This document shows positions 1-7,136 of a DNA stretch of 10,243 nucleotides, one piece after another; the first letter of the stretch is position 1; every line of letters begins with the position of its first letter. Both the position numbers and the translations under genes were made by a program. The notes under the pieces are model-generated. The model had not been told where the DNA came from and ran no database searches. It saw only the letters and a program-made list of their open reading frames with translations. Origin of the DNA: SAR202 cluster bacterium (GTDB lineage Bacteria > Chloroflexota > Dehalococcoidia > UBA3495); the NCBI GenBank assembly GCA_009392775.1, contig VFFT01000043.1:1-10243 (forward strand), in the 5' to 3' direction.

Positions 1-88
1 TGGCACAATCATCGATAATCTTCGGACTCTCAAAGAGTATCTAATCCAGATAACGAACTACAAAAATATATTGTACTAGGAGGGGAAA

Positions 89-1303
89 ATGGTAACTCAG
101 TCACAAGAGATAAAAAATATGCGACTAATATCACACCATGACCTGAATGGATTTGGAAACATCGGCGAAGGAATGCATATACATACTACAAGAGATGGGA
201 GAAGAATTTTATATCTTGCCCACGAAAGTTCCCCTAAAGACATAACCAGCATTGATGTAACAGACATTGCCAATCCTAAGCTAGTAGCCCAAACTGACCT
301 CCAATATGCGCATTTGCGCTCCAATTCTTTATCTATAGTTGGAGATACCATGCTAGTGGCTTATCAAAGCCTACAGCCGGGACAACCAGGAACTGGCATG
401 GGTGTATACGACATAAGCAATTCTGAAGAACCCCGACAAATAGGCTTTCTTGACACCTCAGGACCCTATTCGAGAGGATGTCACTGCTTATGGTGGGTTG
501 ATGGCAATTATGCACACCTGTCTACTGGCGCCAAAGACTTTAAACCTAACGACCAAAAAGATGACCAATTCTATATGATCGTAGACGTCAGTAATCCTGA
601 AAACCCAGTTGAAGCCGGAAGATGGTGGATGCCGGGAACTATGGAAGGTGACGGGCACAATCCCGTTAATCGTCACCCTGAATTTGACTCTGGCCACCGT
701 TTGCACAACGCAAACGTATATCCCGCAAAGCCAGACAGAGCATATTGTGCATATATGGACTCGGGAACAGCTATTGTAGATGTGTCAGACGTATCTAAAC
801 CTATCATGATAAGCCAATTTAATTTCGCACCTCCATTTCCTGGGTTTACACATACAGTGTTACCACTTTTTTCACGCGATCTAATGGTGGTAACGCAGGA
901 ATCCGTATATAACAACGCCGAAGATTATCCAAAATTAATTTGGATGGTTGATATAAGAGATGAGACCAATCCTGTGATTATTAGTACATTCCCAATGCCG
1001 GAACTAGAACTTTACAACGCTAGACCAGGAAGATTCGGCGCCCACAACGTACACGAAAATCAACCTGCCCCGACCAGCATGCAAGATGAAACTTTAATAT
1101 ACGGCACCTTTTTCAATGCAGGCGTAAGAATATTCGACACTAGCAATCCTTTCCAACCTGAAGAAATAGCATATTTTGTCCCACAAAAGCTAGATGACGC
1201 GAGCTCAGTCGGAATAAATGACGTTTATGTAGACGAGAATGGCATAATCTACGCAGTTGATAGAGTTAAGGGCGGTTTATACATACTTGAATTAACTGCT
1301 TAA
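89..1303 (+). CDS. LVIVD-repeat beta-propeller protein
   Basis: This 404-residue protein is built of LVIVD-type repeats, each a short strand pattern of the form 'hydrophobic-D-V-S-(D/N)-P-x-x-P'. Clear copies lie near residues 51-69, 104-121, 162-180, 227-246, 284-302 and 345-363, and a last blade near 378-402, which suggests a closed beta-propeller. No signal peptide or membrane segment is visible, so it is predicted to be cytoplasmic. Histidines recur in short motifs between blades (GDGHN ~190, HRLHN ~203-207, FTHT ~255, AHNVHEN ~319-323), as would suit a metal or ligand site at the propeller centre; this is inference. The ATG is supported by a strong Shine-Dalgarno, AGGAGGGG, at 78-85. The gene stands alone on its strand and converges on pepC. 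The family has no agreed biochemical function and I do not assign one; the fold call is confident. Confidence 0.85.
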   Translation: MVTQSQEIKNMRLISHHDLNGFGNIGEGMHIHTTRDGRRILYLAHESSPKDITSIDVTDIANPKLVAQTDLQYAHLRSNSLSIVGDTMLVAYQSLQPGQPGTGMGVYDISNSEEPRQIGFLDTSGPYSRGCHCLWWVDGNYAHLSTGAKDFKPNDQKDDQFYMIVDVSNPENPVEAGRWWMPGTMEGDGHNPVNRHPEFDSGHRLHNANVYPAKPDRAYCAYMDSGTAIVDVSDVSKPIMISQFNFAPPFPGFTHTVLPLFSRDLMVVTQESVYNNAEDYPKLIWMVDIRDETNPVIISTFPMPELELYNARPGRFGAHNVHENQPAPTSMQDETLIYGTFFNAGVRIFDTSNPFQPEEIAYFVPQKLDDASSVGINDVYVDENGIIYAVDRVKGGLYILELTA

Positions 1304-1313
1304 GAACCGCCGG

Positions 1314-1351
1314 ATAGGAGGCATAGATCATTAGAAATCCGTGCCTCCTAT
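1314..1351. terminator. Inverted repeat between convergent stops, putative bidirectional terminator
   Basis: A perfect 10-bp inverted repeat, ATAGGAGGCA (1314-1323) and TGCCTCCTAT (1342-1351), flanks an 18-nt spacer. It lies in the 81-bp gap between the stops of the LVIVD gene and pepC, which face each other. G-U pairs can extend the stem slightly. Neither side has a clear T-tract (an A-run follows on the plus strand), so it is not a textbook intrinsic terminator. A transcript 3'-end hairpin serving both genes is the simplest reading. Confidence 0.5.
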
Positions 1352-1384
1352 TCAGTAAAAAAGCGATTGGATGCTTCCTAACAC

Positions 1385-2737
1385 CTACTCTGCCAATGAC
1401 CCCATAGGATCCCATGGAGGCAATATAATTGGCTCATCATCCCAAGCATCTAATATATCTTTAGGCAAATAACTCTTAGGCGCAGATATCTCAAACATAT
1501 ACTCAGCAAACCAAGAGTCGTTCATCAGACAGAAACCTTTATCGCCAACCTTATCATTCCAACTGTTTTCGACTCTCCATCTACGTGGCTTACCGTCAAC
1601 TAAATCAACTCCAGTAAACAACATAGCATGCGTCATACGCGTTTGATGATATTCTAGACGTTCCGACTTATCCATAGAAAATTCGGTCTCATACACACCT
1701 GGATAATCAAATAATTCTGCATCCCATATACCTAGGTCACGATGCATCTGCTTTCCGGTATCACACCCCATCCATACCGGTTTTCCATCTTGAATCATTC
1801 TGCAGGCAATATCTTTCATGACATCTATACTTACGTTAATGTACTTAATGGGAGGACCATCCACTACATTACCCAAATATTGTATGGTGAAAGTTTTTCC
1901 ATAGGGGTTAGATTTCCTGGGATCATGAACAAGACAAACATAATCATCCATTGGAGTCACAATATATTTTTCAGCAAACTCCATCGGTGTCATATCTCCA
2001 TCTCTTTGAAAGTCCCCATCTTTATCACGCCATTGCCAAAAAAACTGGTCGGGCGGGCTGCCTAGATGGATAGCCAAAATCTGATACATTGCACTCAAAG
2101 TATCTTTTTTGGACTCCCTCATATCGTCTACGCCTGACTCCTGAGCATACATATCCCGAATCTTTTTGGCACCTTGGCGATACTGATAGTTCAACATGGA
2201 GTTCATACGCATGGAGTTACTGGAACTCTCAGTCTCAGGCATAACACTTTTCGGTACTACACCATGTTTTTTTACCAAGCTTACGAACATATCCCATTGC
2301 CCGCCGTCTTCCACTCCTCTTTGCAACAGCCATGATACCGTCCTATCATCGATAGGTTTATCTGCTGTATCGATAATAGCCTCCAAAAGAAAATTGGCCC
2401 TCTCTATTTTGTCCCAAAACATCAGGTAATTCTGGCTGAATTCAAATTCTTTTACATTCAACACATCTTTACTTTCGACCCTGAACATATTCAGACCAGC
2501 GAACATCCAACAACGTCCGGAGCGAGCTTGATTAGTCACGGACCAATCATCAAGAAGGTTGGAAAAGCTGTGGACTGATTCAGTAACGATTCCTCTGTTC
2601 AATGCAACTTCGTTAACATCTCTCTGTGTAACAACATTTTGCATAAGCGAACTGGTCTCACTAGTGTCAAACACATTCTTGAATTGTGTGATCTGGTCAA
2701 ATGTTAATGACCTATCCACTTTATTCTCTGATGACAT
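1385..2737 (-). CDS. pepC: C1-family aminopeptidase C / bleomycin hydrolase
   Basis: This is a cytosolic papain-like cysteine aminopeptidase of the PepC/bleomycin hydrolase (C1B) family, which in characterised members forms a hexameric barrel and trims N-terminal residues from peptides. Counting from the ATG at 2743, all catalytic positions are present: Gln72 (oxyanion hole), Cys78 in GRCWMFAG, His372 in THAMLFTG and Asn393 in VENSWND. The C-terminus PPWDPMGSLAE matches the family's C-terminal arm, which lies in the active-site cleft and enforces aminopeptidase action. Length (~450 aa) is normal for the family and no signal peptide is seen. Two in-frame ATGs lie 6 nt apart (2743 and 2737). 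The Shine-Dalgarno AAGGAG (2744-2749) touches the first but sits 6 nt from the second, so I choose 2737. It is monocistronic, divergent from the cysteine desulfurase gene. The likely role is intracellular peptide turnover. Confidence 0.95.
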   Translation of the reverse strand: MSSENKVDRSLTFDQITQFKNVFDTSETSSLMQNVVTQRDVNEVALNRGIVTESVHSFSNLLDDWSVTNQARSGRCWMFAGLNMFRVESKDVLNVKEFEFSQNYLMFWDKIERANFLLEAIIDTADKPIDDRTVSWLLQRGVEDGGQWDMFVSLVKKHGVVPKSVMPETESSSNSMRMNSMLNYQYRQGAKKIRDMYAQESGVDDMRESKKDTLSAMYQILAIHLGSPPDQFFWQWRDKDGDFQRDGDMTPMEFAEKYIVTPMDDYVCLVHDPRKSNPYGKTFTIQYLGNVVDGPPIKYINVSIDVMKDIACRMIQDGKPVWMGCDTGKQMHRDLGIWDAELFDYPGVYETEFSMDKSERLEYHQTRMTHAMLFTGVDLVDGKPRRWRVENSWNDKVGDKGFCLMNDSWFAEYMFEISAPKSYLPKDILDAWDDEPIILPPWDPMGSLAE

Positions 2738-2743
2738 ACGCAT

Positions 2744-2749
2744 CTCCTT
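2744..2749 (-). promoter_or_regulatory. RBS of pepC that decides the start
   Basis: On the minus strand AAGGAG is followed by ATGCGTATG. The spacing is 0 nt to the first ATG (2743) and 6 nt to the second (2737), which favours the second as the translation start. Confidence 0.7.
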
Positions 2750-2773
2750 CTCACCATTTGAACAACTAAAGAC

Positions 2774-2782
2774 TGGTACAAT
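2774..2782 (+). promoter_or_regulatory. Candidate extended -10 promoter of the nifS-SDR operon
   Basis: TGGTACAAT fits the extended -10 pattern TGnTAnnnT and lies about 40 nt upstream of the desulfurase ATG. No good -35 is found 17 nt upstream, which an extended -10 tolerates. It would give a leader of roughly 30-35 nt. Confidence 0.4.
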
Positions 2783-2787
2783 AGCTT

Positions 2788-2793
2788 ATTATA
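2788..2793 (-). promoter_or_regulatory. Candidate -10 box of pepC
   Basis: The minus strand reads a perfect TATAAT here, about 50 nt upstream of the pepC start, in the divergent gap. A recognisable -35 at the usual distance is lacking, so this is tentative. It lies only a few bases from the candidate plus-strand -10, so the two promoters would overlap. Confidence 0.35.
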
Positions 2794-2822
2794 TTACAGT
2801 ACCGTTTTAAGGTAGTAACAAA

Positions 2823-3974
2823 ATGAATTCTGTCTATCTTGATTACAATGCAACCACACCAATCGACCCAGTGGTCGCCGAAGCAATGTTACCATTCATA
2901 ACCCAACATTTCGGTAACCCTTCAAGTGGTCATGCGTATGGAGTTAAAACTCATCTAGCGGTGGAAGAAGCCAGATCACAAATCGCCAGCCTTATCGGTT
3001 GCAATAGCTCAGAAATAGTATTTACCAGCGGAGGAACTGAAGCCAATAATTACGCTATACAGGGGATAACCGGTGCTTATAAACATAAGGGTTCTCATAT
3101 CATCACATCAGGCATCGAGCACCCTGCAATAACCGAAGTTTGCAAGCACATGCAGAGCAAAGGATGTACCACCACATACATCCCCGTTGACCAATACGGC
3201 TGTGTTGCCCCCAATGACATTGAAGAAGCGATTACCGACAATACTGTTCTTATCACAATAATGCATGCCAACAATGAAGTCGGAACAATCCAACCTATAA
3301 AAGAAATATCACAAATAGCCCAAAAGCATGGCATATTGCTCCATTCTGATTGTGCTCAGTCTCTAGGTAAGATTCCAGTCGACGTGGATGAGTTAGGCGT
3401 GGATCTACTCAGTATTGCAGGGCACAAACTATATGCCCCTAAGGGCATAGGAGCTTTGTACGTCAGGCACGGAGTTAAGCTGGAGAAAATGATGCATGGC
3501 GCAAATCATGAGAGCGGATTACGAGCCGGCACAGAAAACGTTATCCTAATAGTGGCGCTTGGCGAAGCTTGCAGACTTATAGGTGATCATTTACCCGAAT
3601 ATATTGATAATATGAAAAAAATGCGTGACCTATTAGAGAATGGATTAACCCAAAATAATATCGACAGTCGTGTAAATGGGCATCCTATCTCCCGACTTCC
3701 GAACACCCTTAGTATTGGATTCAATGCTGTAGAGGCAGATCAACTATTACTAAATCTAGAATCTATAGCATCATCCGCCGGTGCAGCATGCCATACCGAT
3801 AATGTTGAAATATCGGAAGTACTAAAAGCGATGAAGGTTCCAATTGAGTATGCTACTGGCACCATACGTTTATCAGTCGGTAGGTACACTACAGAACAAG
3901 AAATATTACATGCTGTGAAAGAAATAACAGACTGGGTACTAGACAAGCAATCTACGGGCATTAAAGGAGCTTAA
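2823..3974 (+). CDS. Cysteine desulfurase, NifS/IscS-like (class V aminotransferase fold)
   Basis: This PLP enzyme is predicted to take sulfur (or selenium) from L-cysteine as a persulfide on an active-site Cys, releasing alanine, in the cytosol. Over 383 residues the IscS landmarks are in place: YLDYNATTP at the N-terminus, GNPSSGH ~31-37, His100 (IEHPA), Asp176 in HSDCAQ, the Schiff-base Lys202 in AGHKLYAPKG, RAGTENV ~234-240 and the persulfide Cys323 in SAGAACHTD. The Cys loop differs from the IscS form (SGSACTS) and resembles a less-studied subgroup, so the exact acceptor is open. The ATG at 2823 gives the canonical N-terminus, but its Shine-Dalgarno (AAGG, 2809-2812) is weak. An SDR gene follows after 4 nt, evidently co-transcribed. 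No iscU, iscR, suf or thi gene is in the window, so a general Fe-S role is not supported by context. A selenocysteine-lyase-like activity is an alternative. Confidence 0.88.
   Translation: MNSVYLDYNATTPIDPVVAEAMLPFITQHFGNPSSGHAYGVKTHLAVEEARSQIASLIGCNSSEIVFTSGGTEANNYAIQGITGAYKHKGSHIITSGIEHPAITEVCKHMQSKGCTTTYIPVDQYGCVAPNDIEEAITDNTVLITIMHANNEVGTIQPIKEISQIAQKHGILLHSDCAQSLGKIPVDVDELGVDLLSIAGHKLYAPKGIGALYVRHGVKLEKMMHGANHESGLRAGTENVILIVALGEACRLIGDHLPEYIDNMKKMRDLLENGLTQNNIDSRVNGHPISRLPNTLSIGFNAVEADQLLLNLESIASSAGAACHTDNVEISEVLKAMKVPIEYATGTIRLSVGRYTTEQEILHAVKEITDWVLDKQSTGIKGA
3963..3969 (+). promoter_or_regulatory. RBS of the SDR gene inside the end of the desulfurase gene
   Basis: AAAGGAG overlaps the last codons of the desulfurase and lies 9 nt before the SDR ATG at 3979. 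It supports that start and suggests translational coupling of the pair. Confidence 0.75.
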
Positions 3975-3978
3975 CGAT

Positions 3979-4734
3979 ATGGGTAGATTAGAAGGAAAAG
4001 TAATACTAATCAGTGGCGGCGCAAAGGGACAAGGAGCCACAGAATCCATAATGTTCGCTGGTGAAGGGGCAAAAATCATCATCGGCGATATTTTAGATGA
4101 CGAAGGCCTAAAAGTAGAATCACAAATAAGGGAGCTAGGTGGAGAGGCAACTTTTGTGCACCTAGACGTTACACAGGAACTCGACTGGGATAATGCTGTG
4201 AAAACTGCAATCAGTACGTACGGGAAGCTAAACGTATTAGTAAATAATGCAGGCATTTTGATAAGGAAGAGCATTGAAGACACCACCGTAGAAGATTGGG
4301 ACAGAATAATGTCCATTAATGCAAAAGGCGTGTTTTTGGGTACCAAGGCAGCTATCCCAGCACTAAGAGAAGCAGGTGGTGGATCAATAATAAATATTTC
4401 ATCTACAGCTGGATTAGTGAGTAGCTCCAGCGGTTCTGCCAGCTACACGGCAACCAAAGGGGCTGTGAGGCTTTTCACTAAATCTACAGCGATACAATAT
4501 GCTAAGGATAGAATCAGGTGCAACTCAGTACATCCAGGACCAATAGAAACCGATATGATACATCAATCCATAACTGACCCTGACGCAATGGCCCTACGAA
4601 TGGAAAAACTGCCTATGGGAAGGTTAGGGAAACCTGAAGAAGTAGCCAATGGAGTTTTATATCTCGCCTCAGATGAATCATCATTTGTTACTGGATCTGA
4701 ACTTGTAATAGACGGAGGGAGTACTGCCCAATAA
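3979..4734 (+). CDS. Classical short-chain dehydrogenase/reductase, NAD-type
   Basis: This 251-residue classical SDR is predicted to oxidise or reduce a hydroxyl/carbonyl group using NAD(H). Visible elements in order are: the glycine-rich cofactor loop SGGAKGQG (12-19); Asp37 at the end of beta-2, which indicates NAD rather than NADP; LDVT (62-65); NNAG (89-92); Asn114; Ser142; and Tyr156-x-x-x-Lys160 in YTATK, giving the full Asn-Ser-Tyr-Lys tetrad. It ends with the family's GSELVIDGGST motif. The loop is most like secondary-alcohol dehydrogenases of the 3-alpha/20-beta-hydroxysteroid or cyclopentanol dehydrogenase type, but the substrate cannot be read from sequence. The Ser-Tyr gap is one residue longer than in 3-alpha,20-beta-HSD. 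No membrane segment is seen. It lies 4 nt downstream of the desulfurase and is the last gene of that operon, converging on the minus-strand operon. Confidence 0.92.
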   Translation: MGRLEGKVILISGGAKGQGATESIMFAGEGAKIIIGDILDDEGLKVESQIRELGGEATFVHLDVTQELDWDNAVKTAISTYGKLNVLVNNAGILIRKSIEDTTVEDWDRIMSINAKGVFLGTKAAIPALREAGGGSIINISSTAGLVSSSSGSASYTATKGAVRLFTKSTAIQYAKDRIRCNSVHPGPIETDMIHQSITDPDAMALRMEKLPMGRLGKPEEVANGVLYLASDESSFVTGSELVIDGGSTAQ

Positions 4735-4742
4735 ATTCTGTC

Positions 4743-4764
4743 CTCTGAAACACATTATTCAGGG
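4743..4764. terminator. Weak hairpin between convergent stops
   Basis: The 36-bp gap between the SDR stop and the 2-hydroxyacid dehydrogenase stop contains CTCTGAA (4743-4749) and TTCAGGG (4758-4764), which form a 7-bp stem with one G-U pair and an 8-nt loop. There is no T-tract. It is the only candidate termination structure for either operon here. Confidence 0.3.
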
Positions 4765-4770
4765 TTAGTA

Positions 4771-5787
4771 TTAACGCAAGGTGATCCTTGAAGTGGGCAG
4801 CACCTCAGGATTAACCAGGAATTCTGGCATCTGTCCCAAGAGAACGTCCCTTGTAGCCCGAGCTGTTCGCACTTCTAGTTCATTGACTGATTCTACAGAT
4901 AAGAAGGCTACATGCGGAGTGACTATCACATTATCTAGTTCAAATAATGGATTATCAGCCCTAGGCTCTGTATCTTCCAAAACATCTAGTCCGGCTCCTG
5001 CTATCGTTCCGGCTTTCAATGCTTGATAAAGTGCCCGTTCATCAACGATAGGACCTCTAGCGCAATTAATAAGATAACTAGAGGGTTTCATTCTAGATAA
5101 TTCCGTTTCTCCTATAAATCCTCGGGTATTATCATTCAACGGAGTGTGAACACTTATATAATCAGACCTCTCCAACAAATCCTCCAAGCTAGTAATGTGG
5201 ATATTCCCCATGGTGTCAGGATTACCGCACACGTAAGGATCGTAGCCAAGTACATTTATACCTAAAACTTGTAATTTGGCAGCCACGGCTAAACCAATCC
5301 TTCCGAGACCAATCACACCAAAATTTTTCCCTCTTAATCGTCTCAACGGAACAGGGGAAACGGAACCTCCCCACTCACCCTTTTTTCCAACTTTATCGTA
5401 AAACACAATTTGACGATTCCAAGTAAGCAGCAGAGCCATTACATGGTCAGAAACCTCATCCACACAGTAATCGGGGACGTAAGTTACTGGGATTCCCTGC
5501 TCGGTGGCTGTAGATACCGCTATGTTATCTACACCAACACCATATCTACTAATAACCATACAATTCTTAGCCGCCCTGACTACATTCGAGGTCACTTGAG
5601 CAAAACACGTCATAATTGCATCAGCGTCAACGGCCAATTTTATCAGTGTAGATTCGCTTTGATCCGGGGCTTCTATAATAGTTGCACCAATGCTTGAAAG
5701 GACTTCTCTCTCTGGTTCAGTAGAGGGCCACACGTAATCAGTAACCAAAACTTTATAATCGTTAAGCTCCGCCATAATCTGTCTCAC
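4771..5787 (-). CDS. D-isomer-specific 2-hydroxyacid dehydrogenase, CtBP-like
   Basis: This 338-residue protein belongs to the NAD-dependent D-2-hydroxyacid dehydrogenase family, which interconverts 2-oxoacids and D-2-hydroxyacids (hydroxypyruvate/glyoxylate reductase and phosphoglycerate dehydrogenase are relatives). It has the Rossmann motif GLGRIG (160-165), Asp183 after beta-2 favouring NAD, and the catalytic triad Arg244 (NCARGP), Glu274 (DTEP) and His292 (TPHVAF). The SRYGVGVDN and PDYCVDEV stretches (80-114) place it in the CtBP-like branch. No ACT domain is present, so it is not a full-length serine-pathway PGDH. The start is GTG at 5787, with GGTGAT directly before it, which fits the far end of the anti-Shine-Dalgarno. 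The in-frame ATG at 5775 is an alternative but lacks a well-spaced RBS. It is the last gene of the five-gene operon, 17 nt after the enolase homolog. Substrate unknown; a hydroxypyruvate-like acid would suit the adjacent enolase. Confidence 0.88.
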   Translation of the reverse strand: MRQIMAELNDYKVLVTDYVWPSTEPEREVLSSIGATIIEAPDQSESTLIKLAVDADAIMTCFAQVTSNVVRAAKNCMVISRYGVGVDNIAVSTATEQGIPVTYVPDYCVDEVSDHVMALLLTWNRQIVFYDKVGKKGEWGGSVSPVPLRRLRGKNFGVIGLGRIGLAVAAKLQVLGINVLGYDPYVCGNPDTMGNIHITSLEDLLERSDYISVHTPLNDNTRGFIGETELSRMKPSSYLINCARGPIVDERALYQALKAGTIAGAGLDVLEDTEPRADNPLFELDNVIVTPHVAFLSVESVNELEVRTARATRDVLLGQMPEFLVNPEVLPTSRITLR

Positions 5788-5804
5788 ATCACCGTTATCT
5801 ATTC

Positions 5805-7115
5805 TTACGACAAATATTTTCCGAATGTATTCCTACCATTATATTTCGCTTCAGACCCTAATTGATCTTCTATTCTCAACAGTTGATTATATTTTGCTAA
5901 CCGTTCTGATCTCGTCAAGGAACCTATTTTAATTTGCCCTGCTCCAGTCGCCACCGCAAGATCTGCAATAGTAGTATCTTCAGTTTCACCCGATCGAGCC
6001 GAAACGACAGTGGCTAAACCCTCTTTTTTGGCTAGATCTATAACTTCCAACGTTTCGGATACAGTACCAATTTGGTTCAACTTGACTAACACTGCGTTGG
6101 CAGTAGATTCTTCGATCCCTTTCTTTATCCGGTCCACGTTTGTAGTAAAGAGATCGTCGCCTATAATCTGGATATCGGCTCCAATGTACTCTGTCATTTT
6201 TCTCCAACCTTCCCAGTCATCTTCATACAACGGATCCTCAATAGATAATATCGGATATGAATTAGTCCATTGAACTTGCATAGAGATCATCTGTTGCACA
6301 GTCAATCGCCTATCTTCACAATGCAAGACATATGATTTATCCTCGTAGAATTCATTGGCAGCTACATCTAACCCAATTGCCACATCGTTCTCTAAGCCAC
6401 CTTTATGGCCAGACAATGTAAAGGCATCTACCATTAGTTCCAAAGCTTCCTCGTTAGAACTTAACAATGGCCCCAGCCCACCTTCATCAGCTACTCCATT
6501 GGGAGCTTTACCCCGTTGCACTAAAAGAGTCCACATTGCTCTTCTAACATCAGAACACCATATCAAAGCTTCTTTATAAGAAGAGGCACCAACCGGTATT
6601 ACCAAAAAGTCTTGTAGATCAACACTCCAATTTCCATGTTGCCCTCCACTAATTATGTTAACCATAGGTACTGGCAGCTCTTGTCCTGACAAACCACCAA
6701 GACAACGATAAAGTGGAAGTCCAACAGCGTTGGCCAACGCGTGGGCTGAAGCCATGGATATTCCTAAAAGAGAATTCGCTCCCAACTTAGACTTATCTCT
6801 AGTCCCATCAATATCGGTCAGAAAATTGTCCACAGAAGCCTGGTCCGCAGAATCTAGCCCACTGGCTACCAATTGAGGCGCAATAAGGTCATTAACATTT
6901 GATACCGCCTTCAAAACTCCTTTTCCATCATAACGCTTTATATCATTATCTCGAAGCTCCAGAGCTTCATGTGTGCCCGTGGAAGCACCCGAAGCGACTA
7001 TAGCGCGCCCAAACCCTCCGCCTTCCAATGAAACATCTACCTCTACAGTGGGATTCCCACGTGAATCCAACACTTCTCTAGCGTGAATAGAAGATATCTT
7101 AGTCTTAGCCGTCAA
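5805..7115 (-). CDS. Enolase homolog with altered active site
   Basis: True enolases interconvert 2-phosphoglycerate and phosphoenolpyruvate. This 436-residue homolog covers the full family length and its numbering runs almost level with yeast enolase. Conserved: the N-terminus AREVLDSRGNPT, loop SGASTG (42-47), His160 (yeast His159), ADEGG with Glu211, metal ligands Asp250, Glu293 and Asp320, Lys345 in VKLNQIG, Arg374-Ser375, and Lys396 in QIKIGS. Changed: Ala373 where nearly all enolases have His373 (SARSGETED instead of SHRSGETED), and Asp169 where they have Glu168 (LQDF instead of LQEF). The usual NGGxHA is SGGQHGNW. These positions line the substrate pocket, so a shifted substrate or reduced glycolytic activity is inferred. 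The start is TTG at 7115 with GGAG 8 nt upstream; an in-frame stop precedes it. It sits 21 nt after the kinase gene and 17 nt before the 2-hydroxyacid dehydrogenase gene. Ordinary enolase in a divergent lineage remains possible. Confidence 0.9.
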   Translation of the reverse strand: MTAKTKISSIHAREVLDSRGNPTVEVDVSLEGGGFGRAIVASGASTGTHEALELRDNDIKRYDGKGVLKAVSNVNDLIAPQLVASGLDSADQASVDNFLTDIDGTRDKSKLGANSLLGISMASAHALANAVGLPLYRCLGGLSGQELPVPMVNIISGGQHGNWSVDLQDFLVIPVGASSYKEALIWCSDVRRAMWTLLVQRGKAPNGVADEGGLGPLLSSNEEALELMVDAFTLSGHKGGLENDVAIGLDVAANEFYEDKSYVLHCEDRRLTVQQMISMQVQWTNSYPILSIEDPLYEDDWEGWRKMTEYIGADIQIIGDDLFTTNVDRIKKGIEESTANAVLVKLNQIGTVSETLEVIDLAKKEGLATVVSARSGETEDTTIADLAVATGAGQIKIGSLTRSERLAKYNQLLRIEDQLGSEAKYNGRNTFGKYLS

Positions 7116-7123
7116 TTTACAAA

Positions 7124-7127
7124 CTCC
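7124..7127 (-). promoter_or_regulatory. RBS supporting a TTG start for the enolase homolog
   Basis: The minus strand reads GGAG, 8 nt before the TTG at 7115. No ATG or GTG in frame lies between the upstream TAA (7137-7139) and this TTG, and the N-terminus aligns with the usual enolase beginning. Confidence 0.6.
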
Positions 7128-7136
7128 AATATATAC

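Noticed and set aside
26..38. Small inverted repeat ACTCT-CAA-AGAGT
   Set aside because: A 5-bp stem is too short to separate from chance, and no T-tract follows it.
67..72. TATATT as a -10 box for the LVIVD gene
   Set aside because: It lies only 16 nt before the ATG, so transcription would start within the Shine-Dalgarno. No convincing alternative promoter was found in bases 1-88.
2758..2763. TTGAAC as the -35 box of the desulfurase promoter
   Set aside because: The spacing to the nearest -10 candidates is 13 nt (TACAAT) or 23 nt (TATTAT), both outside the usual 16-18 nt.
3939..4346. 135-codon open frame on the minus strand
   Set aside because: It is antisense to the SDR and desulfurase coding regions, has low-complexity Ser/Pro-rich translation and no family resemblance.
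5805..7115. Mandelate-racemase-type enolase superfamily member
   Set aside because: The SGASTG, ADEGG, VKLNQIG and SGETED motifs belong to the enolase proper family, not the racemase/muconate-cycloisomerase branch.
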